A DNA stretch of 64,000 nt from Bacteroidales bacterium (GTDB lineage: Bacteria; Bacteroidota; Bacteroidia; Bacteroidales; UBA932), in the NCBI GenBank assembly GCA_017452265.1, contig JAFTMS010000007.1, positions 85,485 to 149,484 of the forward strand, given 5' to 3'. The notes beneath the pieces were generated by a model. That model saw only the letters and a program-made list of their open reading frames with translations. It ran no database searches and had not been told where the DNA came from. Made by a program: the position numbers and the translations under genes. The stretch's first letter is position 1, and each line of letters opens with the position of its first letter. Shown here piece by piece: positions 59,706 to 64,000 of the stretch.

Positions 59706-62700
59706 ATGGAAAACTTACGAAGATATGCGGCTGCACTTGCAGTAATGCTGGGCATTTTACCTGTTTACGGAGGGAGTAGAATGTCCTTCAGCCACATTAC
59801 AATCGAAAATGGTCTCAGTTCCAATACAATTCAATGTATTTATCAGGATAGTGAAGGCCTGATGTGGTTTGGGACGAATGACGGGCTTTCAGTGTATGAC
59901 ACATACATGATCAGGACATGGAGAAACATTCCCGGAGATCCCACGTCAATCGGGAACAACAGCATCTACAGTATATTCGAAGATCGGGACAAAACACTCT
60001 GGATAGGCACGGAAAGAGGCCTTTTCACATACAACAGGCGAAACAGCACTTTTGCATTGGCAATGGAAGATACGGACCTGGCTTCTGCACACATAAGGTC
60101 AATTGCACAGGACACGACAGGGAATATCTGGCTGGCAACTCTTGGGAACGGAATTTTCCGCATTGATTCCGATACAGGCCGGATACGCAACTGGAGACAT
60201 GACATTCTGGACAGCGGAAGCATAGGATCAGACTATTGCCCTAAAGTACTTGCAGATGCAATGGGCAATGTATGGTGTCTGACATCGGGCAAATACCTTT
60301 ATAGACACGAGCACGAAACCGACAGCTTCATGCCGATTCTGATACAAGACGTCATAAAAGGCAAAACAGCCAAGAATGCCTTCACCATGTGTCTTGACTG
60401 GGAAGGAGACCTTTGGATCGGCGGTTGGGACAGCGGAATATTTCATTACGACAAGGAAAGCGGCATATTTACGAACCACATGACAAATTCCAGAGGGCCG
60501 CTTCTGAAAGGACGTATACACACACTTGCGGAACCAGAACCCGGACGTCTCCTCATAGGATCTGACGCAGGATTGACTGATTTATCATACGACACAGGTC
60601 GCTTTTCGACTACTTCATATGGAGATGCTTCAGACAATGGTCTTTCCGATGATTTCGTACATGACATTTTTCTTGACAGAGAAGGAGGCTTATGGATTGC
60701 GACTTATTTCGGTGGAGTGAACTACATGAATCCGAACAGCAGCAGTTTTATTCTGGAAAAATGCAGCGTGGGGGCTTCAAAAGGCCGCGTCATAAGCAAA
60801 TTCTGCGAAAACGGAGACGGTAAAATATGGATTGGAACCGATGACGGAGGGGTTTTCCTTTATGATCCGGCAAAAAAGCAAAGCGTTCAGGTTGCAATTG
60901 ATCCGGACATACCGAACCTGAATATCCATGCGCTCTTGAAAGATGGAGAATATCTATGGACAGGCACATACAGCAACGGACTGTACCGCATGGAGATACG
61001 TAGCGGGAAAGTAGAGCATTTTCCCACATTCAGTGAAAAGGACAGTATAAATCAAAGCGTATATTCTCTCTACAAAGATCAGACAGGCAGATTGTGGATC
61101 GGCACAAAGACGGGAATTTATGTTTGGAATGCGGAAAAGGGATTCACCCTTATGAAGCGTTTAGGATTCCATAGCGACATAATTGCCATCTGTGCAGACA
61201 CAAAAGGACACATATGGTTCGCATCAATAAGCAATGGACTTTTCTGCTACGACCCTCAGTCACAGGAGTTGAATGCCGTATACAGCAGTTCAGGCGATAA
61301 AATTCCAGAGGAGATTCTGTCCATGTGCATACATTCCGACCAGATATATCTCGGAACAGCCGGACGTGGAGCCGTAAGGCATGATATCAGCTCGGGAAAA
61401 ACGGTAAGACTGGAAAGCCCGACCGATAATATGGCAAATCTAAGTATCTTTCACTTAATAAATGATGAAGATGAATTGTGGATGAGTACAAACGAAGGAT
61501 TATTGAGATATGATCTGACATCAGGAAAGGTGAGCATATTCGGAAGGTCAGACGGTCTGAAGACAGATGTATTCAACAGCAACTCAGGCATTAGAACCGC
61601 TGACGGCTACATTTATCTCGGTACAAATGACGGATTCAATATTTTCAAGCCGGATAATCTGCAGAAAAACACCACGTCTCCTGGAACCATATTCACAAGA
61701 TGCTCCTTTCCCGACCTGATGGACGGAGACCATATTGTCATAAGAAAAGGACACGATCCGTTTACAATAGGTTTTTCAGCCCTGAGCTACAGAGCGCCTC
61801 AAAAGAACAGATATCGTTACATGCTTGAAGGGCACGAAGATACATGGACAGAAACATCATGGGACTGCAATACTGTGTCATTCTCTGATTTGGCCTGCGG
61901 ATCCTATATATTCCGTGTATATTCATGCAACAATGATGGTATATGGGGTGAACCGATTTCTGCTGAAATCACCGTCAAGCCATACTGGTACAATTGTACA
62001 GCGGCTATAGTAATATATATTGCTCTTGGATTATTGTTTCTGATGGGAATAGCCACGACTTTCATAACATACACAATGCAAAAGAAAAAGAGTCGTGCGG
62101 AAAAAATCAAGTATGTAAAGGAAAAGACCAGAATAGAGACTGAACTGCAGTTTTTCACCAACCTGGCTCACGAAATCCGTACACCTGTTATGCTGATCAA
62201 TGCTCCTGCCAATGAGATAGCTGGAATGAAGGACCTTCCCCAAAAGGTTCAGGACAACATTGCCCTGATAAAGAAGAGTTCGGACAAGCTCAGCAGCCTG
62301 ACGAATGAAATATTGAACTTCAGGAAAAGCAGTTCAGACATGGAAATTTCCCCAAAACCGATAATCCAACTCACACGACAGATAGCGGACGACTTCATGC
62401 CTGTAACGACAGCACAGGGAATAACCTTGAATTTTGTGGACAATACAGAAGGAAAGGCTATTGCTGACATCAATACCGAGGCATGGAATAAGATTATCAA
62501 CAATCTGCTGACCAACGCGATCAAGTTCACAAAAGATTTAATTGAAATACGAGCTGATATCATCAACGATACTCTGTACATTAAAGTCTATGACAATGGG
62601 ACAGGTATACCTCAACACGAAATTAAGAAGGTATTCCAAGCGTTCTGGCACTACGACAAGACAGCGAGAAGGCCTTCGCCTGGCTTTGGCCTCGGATTGT

Positions 62701-63701
62701 CCATAACAAGTATGCTGGCTCACAAGATGGGAATGAAACTGAATGTTACAAGCGAAGTCGACAAATTCACTGAATTCACTATACGCATACCTTTGAGTGG
62801 CAAAGAAGCGGCTGAGGAAGAGTTCATGGAAGAAACAGTGGTGAATGAATCACTGTCTGAAGTGAAACCGGATACGACGCAGGGAGACGGCATGAACATG
62901 AAGGCAAAGAATATCGTCACAATAATGATAGTTGACGATGACGACGATCTCAGATTGTATCTTGCCAGCATTTTATCCGAAAGCTATAAAGTGCTGACTG
63001 CATCGGATGGAGAGGAAGCGATGGACATGCTGAAATCAGGACAGTTGCCGGATCTGATAATAAGTGACATAATGATGCCAAGACTCAATGGTATAGAATT
63101 ATGCAACACGATCAGAAAAGACATCAATCTCTGCCATATTCCAATCATTCTGCTCTCTGCTAATTCTGATATTGAAATAAGGAAACAGAGCGCCCAGAAT
63201 GGTTCAGACATTTATATAGACAAGCCTGTGGATATCGCCTACTTGAAGACACAGATTATGAATCTTCTGGAGCGAAGACAAATGCTGTGGGATTCATTCA
63301 GCAAGAGGCCTTATCTTAGCCTCCAGAACATTGCTGAAGATTTGGCAGACAAAGACCTGATCAAGCGTTTCAATGACATTGTGACCAAGAACATGTCAAA
63401 TCCGGATTTATCTGTTCCGGATCTTGCTGTCCAGCTCGGTATGAGCCGGAGTCACATGTGCAGAAAGATTAAGGATATAACAGGACTTAGTCCCAGTGGT
63501 TATCTCAAAACCGTGAGACTTCGTAAAGCTGCCGAGCTCCTTGTTCAAGGCAATCATCAGATCAACGAAATATGCTGGATGGTCGGTTTCAACACACCAA
63601 GCTATTTCTCGAAATGCTTCAATCAGGAATTCGGGATCAATCCGACAGAATTCATATCAAGGAACCGGCATGACATTTCTGACGAAAAGGAAGGGCTATA
63701 G
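59706..63701 (+). CDS. Hybrid two-component regulator (HTCS) of PUL 2
   Basis: 1331 residues. Signal peptide, periplasmic Reg_prop beta-propellers (e.g. EGLMWFGTNDGLSVY, TLWIGTERGLFTYN, GKIWIGTDDGGVFLYD; about 30-650), Y_Y_Y domain (about 690-755) and a membrane helix at about 765-790 (IYIALGLLFLMGIATTF). The kinase has its phospho-His in LAHEIRTPVM near 820 and ATPase motifs NNLLTNAIKFT and DNGTGIP. The receiver begins near 1072 (IVDDDDDLR) with phospho-Asp in IISDIMMP, and a C-terminal AraC-type domain follows (about 1220-1318, ending FSKCFNQEFGINPTEF). It is divergent from the PUL 2 SusC, the usual place for its regulator. Confidence 0.96.
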   Translation: MENLRRYAAALAVMLGILPVYGGSRMSFSHITIENGLSSNTIQCIYQDSEGLMWFGTNDGLSVYDTYMIRTWRNIPGDPTSIGNNSIYSIFEDRDKTLWIGTERGLFTYNRRNSTFALAMEDTDLASAHIRSIAQDTTGNIWLATLGNGIFRIDSDTGRIRNWRHDILDSGSIGSDYCPKVLADAMGNVWCLTSGKYLYRHEHETDSFMPILIQDVIKGKTAKNAFTMCLDWEGDLWIGGWDSGIFHYDKESGIFTNHMTNSRGPLLKGRIHTLAEPEPGRLLIGSDAGLTDLSYDTGRFSTTSYGDASDNGLSDDFVHDIFLDREGGLWIATYFGGVNYMNPNSSSFILEKCSVGASKGRVISKFCENGDGKIWIGTDDGGVFLYDPAKKQSVQVAIDPDIPNLNIHALLKDGEYLWTGTYSNGLYRMEIRSGKVEHFPTFSEKDSINQSVYSLYKDQTGRLWIGTKTGIYVWNAEKGFTLMKRLGFHSDIIAICADTKGHIWFASISNGLFCYDPQSQELNAVYSSSGDKIPEEILSMCIHSDQIYLGTAGRGAVRHDISSGKTVRLESPTDNMANLSIFHLINDEDELWMSTNEGLLRYDLTSGKVSIFGRSDGLKTDVFNSNSGIRTADGYIYLGTNDGFNIFKPDNLQKNTTSPGTIFTRCSFPDLMDGDHIVIRKGHDPFTIGFSALSYRAPQKNRYRYMLEGHEDTWTETSWDCNTVSFSDLACGSYIFRVYSCNNDGIWGEPISAEITVKPYWYNCTAAIVIYIALGLLFLMGIATTFITYTMQKKKSRAEKIKYVKEKTRIETELQFFTNLAHEIRTPVMLINAPANEIAGMKDLPQKVQDNIALIKKSSDKLSSLTNEILNFRKSSSDMEISPKPIIQLTRQIADDFMPVTTAQGITLNFVDNTEGKAIADINTEAWNKIINNLLTNAIKFTKDLIEIRADIINDTLYIKVYDNGTGIPQHEIKKVFQAFWHYDKTARRPSPGFGLGLSITSMLAHKMGMKLNVTSEVDKFTEFTIRIPLSGKEAAEEEFMEETVVNESLSEVKPDTTQGDGMNMKAKNIVTIMIVDDDDDLRLYLASILSESYKVLTASDGEEAMDMLKSGQLPDLIISDIMMPRLNGIELCNTIRKDINLCHIPIILLSANSDIEIRKQSAQNGSDIYIDKPVDIAYLKTQIMNLLERRQMLWDSFSKRPYLSLQNIAEDLADKDLIKRFNDIVTKNMSNPDLSVPDLAVQLGMSRSHMCRKIKDITGLSPSGYLKTVRLRKAAELLVQGNHQINEICWMVGFNTPSYFSKCFNQEFGINPTEFISRNRHDISDEKEGL

Positions 63702-63831
63702 TTATGAATTCGGAATGATCATATGCTCAAGTTGCGCTATGGCAGGCGTTCTATATGTACAAATAGCCTGAAATCCTGACCAAAATCATGAAGGATAACT
63801 TAACACCGTAGTGATTGTAGCAATAAATTTG

Positions 63832-63839
63832 TATCTTTG
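63832..63839 (+). promoter_or_regulatory. Bacteroidota -7 element (TATCTTTG)
   Basis: TATCTTTG fits TAnnTTTG and lies 25 bases before the ATG at 63864. The 130 bases before it after the regulator's stop hold no gene. Confidence 0.5.
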
Positions 63840-63863
63840 CTCGTGACAGAAACCGACGAAGAT

Positions 63864-64000
63864 ATGTTGTACCCGATAGGAATACAGAATTTTGATGATT
63901 TGAGAAGAAACGATTTTGTGTATGTGGACAAGACACACCACATACATCGTTTAGCTTCTACAGGAAAATACTACTTCCTCAGCCGTCCACGCAGGTTCGG
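63864..64000 (+). CDS. AAA-ATPase-like protein (PF09820/DUF1703 type), 3' end outside window
   Basis: Only the first 45 residues are present. They read [20 protein letters not shown] then [20 protein letters not shown] and end in RPRRF, the conserved opening of the AAA-ATPase_like/PD-D/ExK-nuclease family common in Bacteroidota (YVDKT and FLSRPRRFG blocks). Full-length members are about 500-550 residues and of unclear function; many occur in variable regions. Start 63864 follows a promoter-like element; an in-frame GTG at 63843 is possible but would sit at the transcription start. Confidence 0.85.
   Translation, partial: MLYPIGIQNFDDLRRNDFVYVDKTHHIHRLASTGKYYFLSRPRRF

Noticed and set aside
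1-64000. tRNA, rRNA, CRISPR array, complete transposase or integrase
   Set aside because: Reading both strands I saw no cloverleaf, rRNA block, regularly spaced repeat array or DDE/Tyr-recombinase protein. A covariance-model scan (tRNAscan-SE, Infernal) would settle small RNAs.

Overview
The window looks like the chromosome of a gut-type Bacteroidales bacterium (phylum Bacteroidota). The evidence is two SusC/SusD polysaccharide-utilisation loci (PULs), two one-piece hybrid two-component regulators, many lipoproteins, BACON-like and DUF1735-like domains, and repeated TAnnTTTG promoter elements of the Bacteroidota type. No rRNA, tRNA, CRISPR array or complete insertion sequence was seen. Both edges cut a gene.

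Layout. (1) 1-2162: the end of an Fe-S/FAD oxidoreductase and an aldo/keto reductase. (2) 2163-5476: a gene-remnant zone holding orphan small genes, an antitoxin with a broken PIN toxin, and a broken chimera of an AraC-type sensor domain and a zinc alcohol dehydrogenase; related short sequences flank this zone. (3) 5477-8828: housekeeping envelope and DNA genes (rmuC, mltG, a LysM glucosaminidase). (4) 8847-21918: PUL 1, all on the minus strand, in the order SusC, SusD, surface glycan-binding lipoprotein with a duplicated C-terminal domain, BACON-GH5 endoglucanase-like enzyme, hybrid sensor. A beta-glucan or xyloglucan-like substrate is likely. A sialate O-acetylesterase-like gene is divergent from it. 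(5) 23657-28815: housekeeping genes (DJ-1/PfpI, SDR, VOC, LMW phosphatase, alanine racemase, zinc metallopeptidase).

(6) 28830-59370: a long minus-strand run that makes up PUL 2, controlled by the divergent hybrid sensor at 59706-63701. From its promoter it encodes SusC, SusD, a DUF1735 lipoprotein, three M60-like (HEIGH) zinc peptidases, a 46-residue peptide, a fimbrillin-like lipoprotein, a metzincin-plus-glycosidase fusion, a retaining-type GH97, a GH110 alpha-1,3-galactosidase, and further on a SASA esterase, an SGNH esterase and a second retaining-type GH97. The combination of glycopeptidases with alpha-galactosidases and esterases points to O-glycosylated proteins such as mucin carrying alpha-galactosyl ends.

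(7) Inside PUL 2, 33179-39985 is an A+T-richer island. Its core is a translationally coupled cassette with ATGA overlaps at four consecutive junctions: a Cys-tailed lipoprotein, two paralogous cytoplasmic proteins that both start MKGF, a frameshifted DUF1573 lipoprotein, a transglutaminase-like lipoprotein and an O-antigen-ligase/TPR membrane protein. I do not recognise this cassette as a described system. Together with the metzincin-glycosidase fusion it is the best candidate here for undescribed biology. The window ends in the start of an AAA-ATPase-like gene.
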